NCBI RefSeq assembly: GCF_021290985.1
Contig: NZ_JAJOYU010000020.1
Location: 17,990-81,989 of the forward strand
DNA: 64,000 bases
From: Rheinheimera soli
Lineage (GTDB): Bacteria > Pseudomonadota > Gammaproteobacteria > Enterobacterales > Alteromonadaceae
Direction: 5' to 3'
The notes below the pieces were generated by a model. The model was not told where the DNA came from. It searched no databases and was given only the letters and a program-made list of their open reading frames with translations. The translations under genes and the position numbers were made by a program. How positions within the stretch are numbered: the first letter of the stretch is position 1; each line of letters begins with the position of its first letter. Below are positions 54,451 through 64,000 of this stretch, piece after piece.

Positions 54451-56907
54451 ATGCAGTTTAAGCCCAGCCTGTTATCGCTGACCATAGCTTCTGTTTTAGC
54501 AGCACCTGCTATTGCTGTAAAAGCAGAAGAGTTAGCAGCACAACAACAAGAAATTGAGGTGATTAATGTCACCGCAACCCGCCGCAGCGGAACAGTGCAG
54601 GAAGCACCTCTGAATATTACAGCTCTGGACAATGATGTCATAGCCCAGCAAAACATCAGCGAACTGGCAGATATTGCCCGCTGGGTACCAGGCTTAACCA
54701 TTACTGATCAAGGCGGCCGTGAAGCCTCCCCTATTATTGTGCGTGGTTTAAATACCAACTCGTCAGGCCCTGGTTCTGACGGTGGTACAGTCTCTACTTA
54801 TATTGGTGAACTGCCTGCTGCTGTGGATCTGAAACTGGTTGATGTGGAGCGGGTTGAAGTGTTAATTGGCCCTCAGGGGACTCTGTATGGCGCTGGTACT
54901 TTGGGTGGCGCTATTCGTTACATTCTGAATAAACCAGAAACTGATGTCACCAGCGCCAGCATCTTTGGTGATTTATCATCGACAAAAGAAAGTGACAGCT
55001 TAGGCAAACAAGGGGGTTTTATTGTCAACCTGCCGCTGATTGACGATACATTAGCCTTACGTGCTTCTCTGAATTACCTGAACGACCCAGGTTACATAGA
55101 TTACAACTATCTGGTGCGTGAACCTGGGGTATCACTGACCGATCCGGATTGGAGTGACAGTGCTGAAGTAGCAGAAAACACCTCCCGTAAAGCAGACGCC
55201 AATGGTGAACAAACCACCACTGGCCGTATAGCTTTGCGCTGGACGCCAAATGACTGGTTAGACAGCACCTTAAATTACTACTTCCAGAACGAAAAAATTG
55301 AAGGCCGTGGTATTACTCACTACGACGCGTTAGGTGAAGCAAACCCGTTAAAACCCTTGGTTGGCAAATATGAATCAGCCTACCGCTATGAAGAACCAAA
55401 TGATATTGATAACTCGCTATTAAGCCTGGAAGTCAGTGCAGATTTAGGTTTTGCCGAGCTGGTATCTGCTACGGGTTTAGCTAAAGCAGAAGAGCATGGC
55501 CAACGTGATCAAACCGACTTATTGATCCGTCTGAATTATGGTTATGAAGAGTTTCCGGCTTTCTCTGCTTTTACCCGCGAAGATGAAGAAGAAGAAGTAT
55601 TCACTCAGGAGCTGCGCTTAGTCTCTGCAGGTGACAGTGACTGGAACTGGATTGTGGGTGCTTTTTATAACAAGTCCGAGTTTGAAGGCTACAGCAGAGA
55701 ATTTACCCCTGGTTTTGATCAATACGCTCTGACTGAGTGGGAAACTGGCGGTAACCCGCGTCCTGACGCTTTAGAATATATTTCTGTCGACGACACCACT
55801 GTCACTGAAAAAGCAGTGTTTGGTGAACTGGGTTATCAGATGACAGAACAACTGGCTTTTACTGTCGGCGCTCGTTTTTATGACTACGATGTAAAATCCA
55901 GATCTGCCATCGACTTGCCTCTTTACAATTCAGTGTTCGACGGTGCGCCATCTGATGCTATTACGCTGGACTTTAAAGACGCCAACGCAGAAGACAGCGG
56001 TAACTTGCTGAAATTTAACACCAACTATAAATTCACTCCGGATGTGATGGGCTATTTCACCGTCAGTGAAGGGTTCCGTATTGGCGGCTCTAACGGTGTA
56101 GCGCCATGTCCGGTGCCACTACCAGAAGATCGTCAGATTGTCTGTGCCCTGCCGGATGAACGCATTTTTACCCCGGATATGACAACCAACTATGAGCTGG
56201 GCTTCAAAACCAGCTGGTTTAAAAACAAGCTGCACTTTAATGCTGCTTTATTTAATGTGGATTGGGAAGATGCTCAGGTTTCAGGTGCAACAGTCAATGG
56301 TCAGCAACCTATTGTCACCAACGCAGCGTCCGCCAATTCCAGAGGCATTGAAATTTCAGCCCGGGCTATTTTACCCAATGGTATCAGCACTTACGCCACT
56401 TACGCTTACACCAAAGCAGAACTGACCAGCGATGCGCCATTCCTGTTTGCGGTAGTCGACGATCAGGGCACTGAATTGCAGGACTTTTATGACGGTAAAG
56501 ACGGTGACAGACTGCCGGGTTCACCTGAACACCAGTTCTCTTTAGGCCTGAACTATCAGACCGAAATTCTGGATGGCAAACAGTTGGATCTGACCTACGG
56601 TTTAACTTACCAAAGTGATGTGATTTCCAAAGTGGGCCTAAGGGCGGACGGTGAAACCTTGCCAGCCTATAGCCTCAGCAACGTCGCAGCCAAACTGGCT
56701 GACGACAGTTGGTCTGTTACCTTCTATGTCGATAACCTGTTTGATAAGTATGCCTTTACTTCAGTCCGTCGCGATAAAGGCGATATTGGTCTGGCGACTT
56801 ATCCAGAGATGAATGTAAACGACCCGGCACTGCAACGTAACTACGGTCATTTTATTTTGACGCCAATGACTGTGGGCATGAAGTTTAACTATCAGTTTGA
56901 GATCTAA
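54451..56907 (+). CDS. TonB-dependent receptor
   Basis: The 818-residue outer-membrane protein has a signal peptide (LTIASVLAAPAIAVKA), TonB-box-like IEVINVTATRR, plug domain (about 40-160, with LADIARWVPGLTITDQGGR and RVEVLIGPQGTLYGAGTLGGAIRYI split by a short loop) and a barrel ending KFNYQFEI. The plug is of the IroN/FecA-like general type rather than the long sugar type at 28924. Ligand unknown. A terminator follows. Confidence 0.9.
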   Translation: MQFKPSLLSLTIASVLAAPAIAVKAEELAAQQQEIEVINVTATRRSGTVQEAPLNITALDNDVIAQQNISELADIARWVPGLTITDQGGREASPIIVRGLNTNSSGPGSDGGTVSTYIGELPAAVDLKLVDVERVEVLIGPQGTLYGAGTLGGAIRYILNKPETDVTSASIFGDLSSTKESDSLGKQGGFIVNLPLIDDTLALRASLNYLNDPGYIDYNYLVREPGVSLTDPDWSDSAEVAENTSRKADANGEQTTTGRIALRWTPNDWLDSTLNYYFQNEKIEGRGITHYDALGEANPLKPLVGKYESAYRYEEPNDIDNSLLSLEVSADLGFAELVSATGLAKAEEHGQRDQTDLLIRLNYGYEEFPAFSAFTREDEEEEVFTQELRLVSAGDSDWNWIVGAFYNKSEFEGYSREFTPGFDQYALTEWETGGNPRPDALEYISVDDTTVTEKAVFGELGYQMTEQLAFTVGARFYDYDVKSRSAIDLPLYNSVFDGAPSDAITLDFKDANAEDSGNLLKFNTNYKFTPDVMGYFTVSEGFRIGGSNGVAPCPVPLPEDRQIVCALPDERIFTPDMTTNYELGFKTSWFKNKLHFNAALFNVDWEDAQVSGATVNGQQPIVTNAASANSRGIEISARAILPNGISTYATYAYTKAELTSDAPFLFAVVDDQGTELQDFYDGKDGDRLPGSPEHQFSLGLNYQTEILDGKQLDLTYGLTYQSDVISKVGLRADGETLPAYSLSNVAAKLADDSWSVTFYVDNLFDKYAFTSVRRDKGDIGLATYPEMNVNDPALQRNYGHFILTPMTVGMKFNYQFEI

Positions 56908-56936
56908 GCTCAGTTGAGGTAAAACTGGTTTTTATG

Positions 56937-56962
56937 AAGGGCACTGTCAGTGCCCTTATTTT
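56937..56962 (+). terminator. Terminator after second TonB receptor
   Basis: AAGGGCAC (56937-56944) pairs with GTGCCCTT (56950-56957) around TGTCA, followed by ATTTTT. It precedes the next gene by only about 12 nt, so readthrough or attenuation may set expression of the sulfotransferase gene. Confidence 0.7.
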
Positions 56963-56973
56963 TCCGGAATAGT

Positions 56974-58554
56974 ATGACTCTACAACTCGCTCCAGCCTTA
57001 CGCCAACAACACCAGCACGCCATGCAACTGCTCCAGCAACGCCGTTTTAAAGAGGCGCATGCCTGCTTGGCCCAGTTGCTGGAACATCAGCCAGATCATG
57101 CTGACAGTTACTTTTTATTAGGGGTGATTAACCTTGAATATGGTCAGGTGCAGAAGTCTGTTCGTTTAATAGAAAAAGCCGTCAGCCTGCACGCAAAAGA
57201 TGAGTATCTGGCGCATTTGGCCAAAGGCTACAGTCTAACAGGCGCTTTAGAAAAAGCCAAAGCCATAGCCGAAGCTTTGCCTGCAGAGCAAATTCAGCAG
57301 GCTTTAACTTTAGATACCTTAGGCGTAGCGTTAAGCCGGGTGGGTTTACATCAACTGGCGTTAAGCTATTTTCAACATGCTGTTCGTTTGCAACAAAACA
57401 AAGCCAGCTATTTATACAACCTTGGTGTGTCATTGAAGTTTGTTGGTGACTTTCCTTCCGCCAAAGCCGCTTTTGAGCAGGCTTTGCAGCTCGAACCCAC
57501 TTATTATCAGGCTCATTATGCCATGAGTGATTTGGCCATGACTTCAGATCCTGAAGCCAGGATCAATGAGTTACAACAGGTTAAAACCAGACTGCATTCG
57601 CCTGATGCTTTATTGCATATAGGTCATGCATTGGCCAAAGAATACGAAGCCATACACAACTACCCGGCCGCTATGGCAGAGCTGGCACAGGCCAAACACC
57701 ACAAATCTCAGACTCTGAATTATCAGGTCGAAGAGGATTTAGCCTTGTTTGCTGCCGCCACTCAGCATGCAACCAGCCCAGTACTCTGCACCACTGGCTG
57801 TCCAAGCCGCGAGCCCATTTTTATTCTCGGTATGCCCCGCTCAGGCACTACCTTAGTGGAGCGTATTTTAAGCAGCCACAGCGACGTATTATCTGCTGGT
57901 GAACTACAGGATTTTGGTTTAGCAGTCAAAGAGCTGACAGCAACACCCAGTGATAAAGTAGTGGATGTGGAGACCTTAAACGCGGCTTATGCGCTGGATT
58001 TTAACGCCTTAGGCGAACGTTACCTTGAGCGCAGCAGAGTGGTGACTGGCAGCAAGCCACGTTTTATCGATAAGCTGCCGTTTAACTTTTTTTATATCGA
58101 TTTGATACGCCGTGCCCTACCCAATGCCAAAATTATCTGCATGATGCGTCACCCAATGGACACTTGCCTTGGTAACTACAGAGCACTGTTTTCCCTCGGT
58201 AGCCCTTATTATCGTTATGCCTTTAATCTAAAACACACCGCTCGCTTTTATGCCGCTTTCCACCAACTGGCTTTGTTCTGGCAACAGCAAAATCTGCCGA
58301 ATTTCAGACTGCAAAGTTATGAGGATCTGGTGCAAAACCCAGAGCAGCAGATTGCTGAATTACTTGAGTTTTGTGATCTGGATTGGCAACAAGCTTGTTT
58401 ACATAGCGAACTGAATCAGGCCCCAGTGTCTACCGCCTCTAAAGTTCAGGTGCGTGAGCCTGTGAATACAAAATCTGTCGGGCGCTGGCAGAAGTATCAG
58501 CCTATGCTGGAGCCATTGTTGCAGCAGTTGAAAGCCGCAGGTATAGATCTATAG
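56974..58554 (+). CDS. TPR-sulfotransferase
   Basis: From ATG 56974 (GGAA upstream) the product has 526 residues; GTG 56950 lies in the terminator stem and is disfavoured. The N-terminal half has TPR repeats (about 10-250); the C-terminal half is a sulfotransferase with the PAPS 5'-phosphosulfate loop GMPRSGTT (286-293) and a 3'-phosphate segment around MMRHPMDTCLGNYRALF. It resembles protein-tyrosine sulfotransferase-like enzymes. No PAPS synthesis genes are nearby. Adjacency to the receptor suggests linked function but not a known one. Confidence 0.88.
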   Translation: MTLQLAPALRQQHQHAMQLLQQRRFKEAHACLAQLLEHQPDHADSYFLLGVINLEYGQVQKSVRLIEKAVSLHAKDEYLAHLAKGYSLTGALEKAKAIAEALPAEQIQQALTLDTLGVALSRVGLHQLALSYFQHAVRLQQNKASYLYNLGVSLKFVGDFPSAKAAFEQALQLEPTYYQAHYAMSDLAMTSDPEARINELQQVKTRLHSPDALLHIGHALAKEYEAIHNYPAAMAELAQAKHHKSQTLNYQVEEDLALFAAATQHATSPVLCTTGCPSREPIFILGMPRSGTTLVERILSSHSDVLSAGELQDFGLAVKELTATPSDKVVDVETLNAAYALDFNALGERYLERSRVVTGSKPRFIDKLPFNFFYIDLIRRALPNAKIICMMRHPMDTCLGNYRALFSLGSPYYRYAFNLKHTARFYAAFHQLALFWQQQNLPNFRLQSYEDLVQNPEQQIAELLEFCDLDWQQACLHSELNQAPVSTASKVQVREPVNTKSVGRWQKYQPMLEPLLQQLKAAGIDL

Positions 58555-58565
58555 AGCCTGTTGTC

Positions 58566-59279
58566 TTAGCGCCTCATTTCAGCCAGTAGATAAAAGTACC
58601 TGCCTTGGTCGTTACTGTCCTGAAATGCATAAGAGCTGCTATAACGCCACCAGCTTTGCGTTTGCATCGCGTTGTAAACAACAATAAAGCGCTCTGGCTC
58701 GTATTCATAACCCCGAATTTCACAGATACTGGTTTTGCAGGATACTGAACTCAGCTCTACCTGGCTGGCATGCTCGTGAGTAGCAAAATGGTCAGCTATT
58801 TTTAGCTCCATCTGATAAGCCCATTCGCTGTCTATGTCTTCCAACTGATGCTGATTCAGATAATCAATAGCCTGGCCTGCTTGTTTCGCCATCAGACTGG
58901 CAAAAGGTTCGGGTAGAAAGGAACTGGCGTGCTCAGGCTTGATAGCAGTCTCAGCAGCATCGCTGTTTTGCTCAGGTTCTTCAGTTTCAGATACTAAGTT
59001 TTGCTGTAAAGACTGCTGAGCCAACTCCTGTCTTTGGTCCCGCGCAGATAATTGCTGTTCTAAAGCTATGATCCTGTGCTGCAGTTGTTCCACTTCTGCG
59101 ACATCGACTTCAGCCGTCACGGCTAAAGGTTGAGCCCTCAGTTCTGGCAATTCGGGCTCTACATTTTCCTGCGAAATCGAATTGGCAGGCTGCTGATTAC
59201 TGCTATTTAGTTGCAATCCGGTCACCAGACCCACAATAAATACCACTGCAGACACTATCAGAACATGGGTTGTTTTCAC
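58566..59279 (-). CDS. Membrane-anchored coiled-coil protein of unknown function
   Basis: The 237-residue protein has an N-terminal membrane anchor (about 7-24), a Gln/Glu-rich coiled coil (about 60-95), a linker, and a C-terminal globular part with two Cys (VSCKTSICEIRGYE) that may form a disulfide in the periplasm. I do not recognise the family, although this CxxxxCEIRG pattern recurs in gammaproteobacterial envelope proteins in my recollection. It is monocistronic. Confidence 0.7.
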   Translation of the reverse strand: MKTTHVLIVSAVVFIVGLVTGLQLNSSNQQPANSISQENVEPELPELRAQPLAVTAEVDVAEVEQLQHRIIALEQQLSARDQRQELAQQSLQQNLVSETEEPEQNSDAAETAIKPEHASSFLPEPFASLMAKQAGQAIDYLNQHQLEDIDSEWAYQMELKIADHFATHEHASQVELSSVSCKTSICEIRGYEYEPERFIVVYNAMQTQSWWRYSSSYAFQDSNDQGRYFYLLAEMRR

Positions 59280-59346
59280 TTTAACTCCTTTTACAGAACC
59301 AGACTAACAGCAAGAGCACAAAAAACCAAAGCTATAGTCTTTATGG

Positions 59347-60849
59347 CTATTGAGTTGCCGACAATAAAGAGCGCTCCACTGCTTTGCCTTTAAGGATCAC
59401 CCACTCTATTTCATCATAAGCTCGCACATCCTGCAGTGGGTTGCTATTGAGTAATAACAAATCGGCATCCAGCCCAACCGCTACCAGACCAATCTGATGA
59501 TCCATGCCCAAAGCTTTGGCATTGCCACTGGTCATGGCGCTGAACAGCTGCGATAAACTCAAACCAGTTTCCAGCCAGCGATCCATTTCCCAGCGGCCAT
59601 TGATACCTGGGAACTGACTATAAAAAGGGCCACTTGGCGTATCGCTGCCAAACTGCAACAAAGCACCTCGCTGCTTTAAATCTGCAGTCATTTTTTTCAC
59701 TGTATTCAGGGGGTGCTGATAAGCCTGCTTGATCTGTTGATACAGCTGTGCCGGATTTTGTGCTGGCGCAAAATTGCCAGCCAGCTCTTTATTCATCCAC
59801 TGCCCTGCTTCTGTTTGATACCACTGGATCAGCGACTGAGGTATTGCATGCTGCACTTGTGGGTTTTGGAAAAATGCCGGATTCAGTAATTCCTGCTCAC
59901 CATAAAGCACCTGAATGGTAGGCTGAACCGCTATACCAGCTTTCACCAGTTGGTCGGCAATCTGATCCAGTTTGCTGTGATTATGTTGTGGCTCAACACC
60001 TTTATGGGTATGCCATAAACCATGCACCAACGTATTCACTCCACTGTCCAGCGCAAACTCATAAGCGGCCTGCGAATTACCATGCAAAAACACAGGTAAG
60101 CTTTGCTGTTTGGCCTGTGCAACTACTGCTTTCATCAGCGTCACAGAAGGCACGGGTAAGTTACGTTGTGCACCAAAACCTGTTTCATAAAATACCTTGA
60201 TACAACGGGCACCCTGCTGTTTGGCTATAGCCACCACTGCTTCTGGGCTATGCTCTTCCTTGTTAAAACTGGCCGGATACACATCAGGCTGAGCAGGGTC
60301 ATACAGCATGAATTGACTGCCCTTTAGCTGAAACTGGCCTTCTTTACCAAAAAACACCGCCGGATACCCATTAGGGATCACCACTGGCGCACAAAAATAC
60401 GCTTTGGGGCCTAAAGGCAAGCTGTTCCAGTTGGCAATAAAGTTCGCATCCCCTGTTAAATCCAGCACAGTAGTAAAACCAAAATAAGCGTAGCTGCGTG
60501 GCATCTGGGCTTTGGCTTGTTGCAGCATCAACTCATCTTTTGCGTCATGGCCTTTGTAACCAGGCACACCATCTAAGTGCACATGGCTGTCGATTAATCC
60601 AGGGATCAGATACTTACCTCTGGCATCAATCTGCCTGTCAGCTTGTCCAAGCCTGGTGCCTATAGCCTGAATTTTGCCGTTATTAATCAGTACATCTTGA
60701 GCCGTTGAAGCTTGTGGGTTGTCGCCACTGACAATGCTGACATTACGGATCAGCAAAGACTCAGCCTGCACAGCTGCGGTAGCCATCAGCAAGCTCAAAA
60801 CACTGAGACTGACAAAACGGCTTTTGGTAGACATGAAAGAGTGGCGCAT
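59347..60849 (-). CDS. Exported amidohydrolase
   Basis: The 500-residue protein has a signal peptide (FVSLSVLSLLMATAAVQA) and the metal-dependent amidohydrolase plan: DSHVHLDG after the first beta-sheet, a Lys/Cys-region (GARCIKVFYETGFG), HGNSQ, HGLWH and QFGSDTP with the catalytic Asp. It is of the imidazolonepropionase-like/prolidase-like secreted type; substrate unknown. AGGAAA lies before ATG 60849, better than the inner ATG 60834. It is divergent from an AraC regulator. Confidence 0.87.
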   Translation of the reverse strand: MRHSFMSTKSRFVSLSVLSLLMATAAVQAESLLIRNVSIVSGDNPQASTAQDVLINNGKIQAIGTRLGQADRQIDARGKYLIPGLIDSHVHLDGVPGYKGHDAKDELMLQQAKAQMPRSYAYFGFTTVLDLTGDANFIANWNSLPLGPKAYFCAPVVIPNGYPAVFFGKEGQFQLKGSQFMLYDPAQPDVYPASFNKEEHSPEAVVAIAKQQGARCIKVFYETGFGAQRNLPVPSVTLMKAVVAQAKQQSLPVFLHGNSQAAYEFALDSGVNTLVHGLWHTHKGVEPQHNHSKLDQIADQLVKAGIAVQPTIQVLYGEQELLNPAFFQNPQVQHAIPQSLIQWYQTEAGQWMNKELAGNFAPAQNPAQLYQQIKQAYQHPLNTVKKMTADLKQRGALLQFGSDTPSGPFYSQFPGINGRWEMDRWLETGLSLSQLFSAMTSGNAKALGMDHQIGLVAVGLDADLLLLNSNPLQDVRAYDEIEWVILKGKAVERSLLSATQ

Positions 60850-60996
60850 AAAAGTTTCCTGTTGTGATGAACTGCCAGCAACTTTGTGCTTTTTTGCAAC
60901 GACGCTCGACTCAAAACAGGATCGAGGTCTTAAAAAACAGGTTTCAGGTCCTGTTCGCTACGGATATGATGAGGCACAGTTTAAAAGGCAAATCAG

Positions 60997-62058
60997 ATGC
61001 TCAGCTACATTACTTATGTTCAATTCGCTAATGCTTTACTTTGCCTGTTGTTGGCAGCGCAGTTTCTGTTTATGGCATCACCGCGCCCCTGGCCCAAACG
61101 TATATTGGGTTTAAACTTTTTACTTTATGCCCATCAAAGCATTCTGCTGATCAGCATTTTGCATGGTCAAGCCGGCGCCTTTAGCTTGTTACGACCTTTA
61201 GGGGCTATGTGGTTGGGGCCTTTGTTGTACCTGTATTTTTGTTTAGTACAAAAACCTGACGCAATACTTAGCTGGCGTGATGGACTGCATTTTGTTTTTG
61301 GTGCTCTGGTTATTATTTTACTAAAAAACTCTCCCTTCCTTATCGGCGGTATAGACCTGGTCATCATGGCCAGTTTTATTTTGTATTTCCTGTTAATCGC
61401 CCTTCGGATGCGGCAGGGAAAACAAAGCTTACAACATCTGGGCACTTTAGCATCGCCCGCTTATCGCTTGCTGATCTGTCTGATGTTGATGGCACTGATC
61501 AATATTGCTGCTGAAATTGCGGTGAATCAGGAAATTCAAACTGGCGTAAAGCTGCAGGATTCTGTGGCGCTTTTTGTCGCTGCATGTACTTTTCTGCTGC
61601 TGAATATCGCCACCTTGCTGGCCGCTTTACAACGCAGCAACTGGCTGGAATGGATGTATCAGCTTGGCTCGCAACCTGAACAAAAAAGCTTAACTGAAGA
61701 AGAGCAACAACGCGCGGCCGACATCATGCAACGTTTTAAACAGCTGGTGATCAAAGAGCAGCTGTATAAACAGGAGTTTGGTATTACCTTGCCGCAAGCC
61801 GCAAAAAAACTGCAGTTACCAGCACGCCAGTTGTCCACTGCCATTAATCAGCTGTACGGCCAGAGCTATTCGGTCTACCTGAATGACCAGCGCATCAATG
61901 AGGCCAAACGTTTATTGCTGGCTGAACCTGACATGCCGGTGATTGAAGTGATGCAACAGGCAGGCTTCAGCAGTAAATCCAACTTTAATAAAGAGTTTTT
62001 ACGGGTGACAGGTTTGTCGCCTTCGGCTTTCAGACAAAACAACTCACAAGGCCAATAG
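60997..62058 (+). CDS. AraC-family regulator with N-terminal membrane domain
   Basis: The 353-residue protein has about seven hydrophobic helices in residues 1-215 and a C-terminal AraC double helix-turn-helix (about 250-345, with NDQRINEAKRLLL and VMQQAGFSSKSNFNKEF). It is a membrane-bound one-component regulator and probably controls the divergent amidohydrolase gene (inference from position; 147 nt between starts). Confidence 0.88.
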   Translation: MLSYITYVQFANALLCLLLAAQFLFMASPRPWPKRILGLNFLLYAHQSILLISILHGQAGAFSLLRPLGAMWLGPLLYLYFCLVQKPDAILSWRDGLHFVFGALVIILLKNSPFLIGGIDLVIMASFILYFLLIALRMRQGKQSLQHLGTLASPAYRLLICLMLMALINIAAEIAVNQEIQTGVKLQDSVALFVAACTFLLLNIATLLAALQRSNWLEWMYQLGSQPEQKSLTEEEQQRAADIMQRFKQLVIKEQLYKQEFGITLPQAAKKLQLPARQLSTAINQLYGQSYSVYLNDQRINEAKRLLLAEPDMPVIEVMQQAGFSSKSNFNKEFLRVTGLSPSAFRQNNSQGQ

Positions 62059-62316
62059 CGCAGAATTAAAGGGCTTTATCCCGTCACCCTGGCATTCTGC
62101 CCCCTGAATTGCCTTGTATTTTGTGCGCTGCGCTACAATAGACACTGTCAGGCAGCTTTGATTTCCTCCAGCATTCGCACGGGGAGTTTTCTACAGCGAA
62201 TGTTTCAGTACTGCCTTAAGACATCTCAATCAAGTTCTACATGTTGTCCGGCTGCGCAGCAAGACGCTTTATTACAGAGCGGCATGTGGCTTACTTTTTA
62301 GCTAATGGAGAACACC

Positions 62317-63954
62317 ATGGTAAACAAGACAGGCACTGTGCTGTTAAGTCTGGTGATGACAGTCACTATGCTGCAGGCGCAGGCTGCAGAAACAAAAAAG
62401 GTCGATGTGCTGCTAATTGGCGGTGGCATTATGAGTGCAAGCCTGGGGATCTGGTTAAATGAACTGGAACCTGGCTGGTCGATGGAAATGGTTGAACGCC
62501 TCGACAATGTCGCTGAAGAAAGCTCAAACGGTTGGAACAACGCCGGTACTGGCCACTCAGCTTTAGCTGAACTGAATTACACACCTGAAGATAAAGACGG
62601 CAAGGTCAATATCAGCAAAGCCATTGAAATCAATGAAGCCTTTCAGATATCACGCCAGTTCTGGGCCTGGCAGGTGAAAAACAATGTGCTGAAAAACCCG
62701 GAGTCTTTTATCAACTCCACCCCTCATATGAGTTTTGTTTGGGGCGATGACAATATTAAATTCCTGAAAAAACGTTATGAAGCACTGAAAGCAAGCCCGC
62801 TGTTCAGCGGCATGATGTATTCAGAAGACCCGGAGCAAATTAAACAATGGGTACCGTTGATGATGGCTGGCCGTGATCCACAACAAAAACTGGCAGCCAC
62901 CTGGAGCAGCTTAGGCACAGACGTCAACTTCGGCGAAATTACCCGCCAGTTTGTCAGCTACCTGCAAACGAAAGCTGAATTCTCGCTAAAACTATCAAGC
63001 GAAGTACAGGACATCAGCCGTAACGCCGATGGTAGCTGGCATGTGGAATATGAAAACCTCAAAGACGGCACAGTAACTGAAGTGAACGCTAAGTTTGTTT
63101 TTGTTGGTGCAGGGGGTGGCGCATTAAAACTGCTACAAAAATCCGGTATTCCTGAAGCTGACGAATACGCAGGTTTCCCTGTAGGGGGTTCTTTCCTGGT
63201 GACTGAAAACGCCACTGTGGCACAACAACATATGGCCAAAGCTTATGGTATTGCCTCTGTTGGCGCTCCACCTATGTCAGTGCCGCACTTGGATACTCGC
63301 GTGCTGGATGGCAAACGTGTGATTTTGTTTGGCCCTTTTGCGACCTTTTCTACCAAGTTTTTAAAAGAAGGCTCGTACTTTGACCTGCTGAGCAGCGTCA
63401 CAACGCACAATATCTGGCCTATGACCAAAGTAGGTGTTGATCAATATCCGTTAGTTGAATATCTGGCTGGCCAATTGATGCAGTCGGATGACGACCGTTT
63501 TGCCGCTTTACAACAGTATTTCCCAGAGGCAAAACAACAGGACTGGCGTTTATGGCAAGCGGGTCAGCGCGTCCAAATTATCAAACGTGATGAAGAAAAA
63601 GGTGGTGTGTTAAAGCTCGGTACTGAAATTGTGGTGTCGCAAGATGCCAGTATTGCAGGCCTGCTTGGGGCATCGCCCGGTGCATCTACTGCAGCACCTA
63701 TCATGCTGACTGTGTTAGAAAAAGCCTTTAAAGATAAAGTAGCAACACCAGAGTGGCAGGCGAAAATCCGTCAAATAGTGCCAAGTTACGGCACTAAACT
63801 GAACGACTCGCCTGAGCAAGTGCAACAAAGCTGGAATTACACAGCAGAAATTTTGCAACTGACTCCGCCGCCTGTGATTAATGCTGCAGCTATTCCAGCT
63901 GCAGCAAAAGATAAACCACTGGAAAGCAAAGCCGCCAGAGATATGGTGCTGTAA
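62317..63954 (+). CDS. mqo: Malate:quinone oxidoreductase
   Basis: From ATG 62317 (GGAG 7 nt upstream) the product has 545 residues, like E. coli Mqo including the hydrophobic N-terminal segment. FAD binding: [15 protein letters not shown]; family motifs [23 protein letters not shown] (split by variation), [33 protein letters not shown]. It oxidises malate to oxaloacetate at the membrane and passes electrons to quinone in the TCA cycle. It is monocistronic with a 258-nt upstream gap that holds one hairpin (CATTCGC/GCGAATG, near 62173-62203) and no gene. Confidence 0.95.
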   Translation: MVNKTGTVLLSLVMTVTMLQAQAAETKKVDVLLIGGGIMSASLGIWLNELEPGWSMEMVERLDNVAEESSNGWNNAGTGHSALAELNYTPEDKDGKVNISKAIEINEAFQISRQFWAWQVKNNVLKNPESFINSTPHMSFVWGDDNIKFLKKRYEALKASPLFSGMMYSEDPEQIKQWVPLMMAGRDPQQKLAATWSSLGTDVNFGEITRQFVSYLQTKAEFSLKLSSEVQDISRNADGSWHVEYENLKDGTVTEVNAKFVFVGAGGGALKLLQKSGIPEADEYAGFPVGGSFLVTENATVAQQHMAKAYGIASVGAPPMSVPHLDTRVLDGKRVILFGPFATFSTKFLKEGSYFDLLSSVTTHNIWPMTKVGVDQYPLVEYLAGQLMQSDDDRFAALQQYFPEAKQQDWRLWQAGQRVQIIKRDEEKGGVLKLGTEIVVSQDASIAGLLGASPGASTAAPIMLTVLEKAFKDKVATPEWQAKIRQIVPSYGTKLNDSPEQVQQSWNYTAEILQLTPPPVINAAAIPAAAKDKPLESKAARDMVL

Positions 63955-64000
63955 TAGCGCTTTATTAAAGGTGGTAGCGGCATTAGATAGAAAAAAGGTA

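Noticed and set aside
54207..54701. 164-codon leftward ORF
   Set aside because: It is antisense to the start of the TonB receptor gene and begins in AT-rich intergenic DNA; no ribosome site or family.
1..64000. tRNA, rRNA, replication origin or prophage
   Set aside because: I looked for cloverleaf/TTCGA motifs, rRNA-like stretches, DnaA-box clusters and phage structural genes and saw none I could support.

Overview
The window looks like chromosome from a gammaproteobacterium of the Alteromonadales/Chromatiales type, most likely Rheinheimera or a close relative. This rests on the gene content (TonB-dependent receptors, many c-di-GMP and hybrid-kinase genes, Leloir galactose genes beside a Na+/sugar symporter, E. 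coli-type Mqo) and on mid-GC, glutamine-rich coding sequence. The genus is an inference; no rRNA or tRNA gene is present to fix it.

Layout. 1-237 is the tail of an efflux outer-membrane factor. 365-2043 is a PepSY membrane protein plus a small partner behind a Fur-like box. 2119-4139 holds a serine hydrolase and a GAF-GGDEF cyclase. 4257-6837 is an ECF42-type sigma operon (SnoaL-like, two YCII/DGPF proteins, sigma with TPR tail) with a matching TGTCGA/CGAC promoter. 6896-8944 is an AT-rich retron of the Eco1 (Ec86, type II-A) kind: promoter, msr-msd RNA, nucleoside-deoxyribosyltransferase-like effector, then reverse transcriptase, all leftward. It abuts the last ~39 codons of a phosphoribosyltransferase-like gene coupled by TAATG to a DprA-family gene, so the retron seems to sit in, or to have replaced part of, an older defence-type operon. 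10395-14428 holds gabD, a CigR-like protein, a StbDE/RelE toxin-antitoxin pair, an unknown membrane protein and two copies of a mosaic intergenic repeat.

14619-31712 is a galactoside-use locus, all leftward: TonB receptor behind a perfect 14-bp LacI-type operator, SDR, lipoprotein GH2 beta-galactosidase, galE, galT, galK, galM, SSS sugar symporter, clan-A glycosidase, MFS sugar transporter and a LacI/GalR regulator. Together they would import, cleave, phosphorylate and epimerise galactose.

31930-49073 is rich in signalling: a CBS-PAS-GGDEF-EAL protein, an ABC1 kinase, a cold-shock protein with a long leader, a lone receiver, an LRR-protein kinase, a double-receiver protein whose first phospho-acceptor is Glu, and a 1854-residue hybrid kinase with a beta-propeller sensor. 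Three unusual repeat structures are here or nearby: six 50-bp tandem units, a 230-bp MITE-like element, and a 67-bp tandem duplication of the end of a Crp-family gene (51112-51372).

49070-63954 carries RNase J-like, Mpo1-like, DUF1569-like and ADP-ribosylglycohydrolase genes, a second TonB receptor with a TPR-sulfotransferase, an amidohydrolase with a divergent AraC regulator, and mqo.

The most interesting signal is the complete retron, whose RNA gene can be folded by eye, and its scar in a PRTase/DprA operon.
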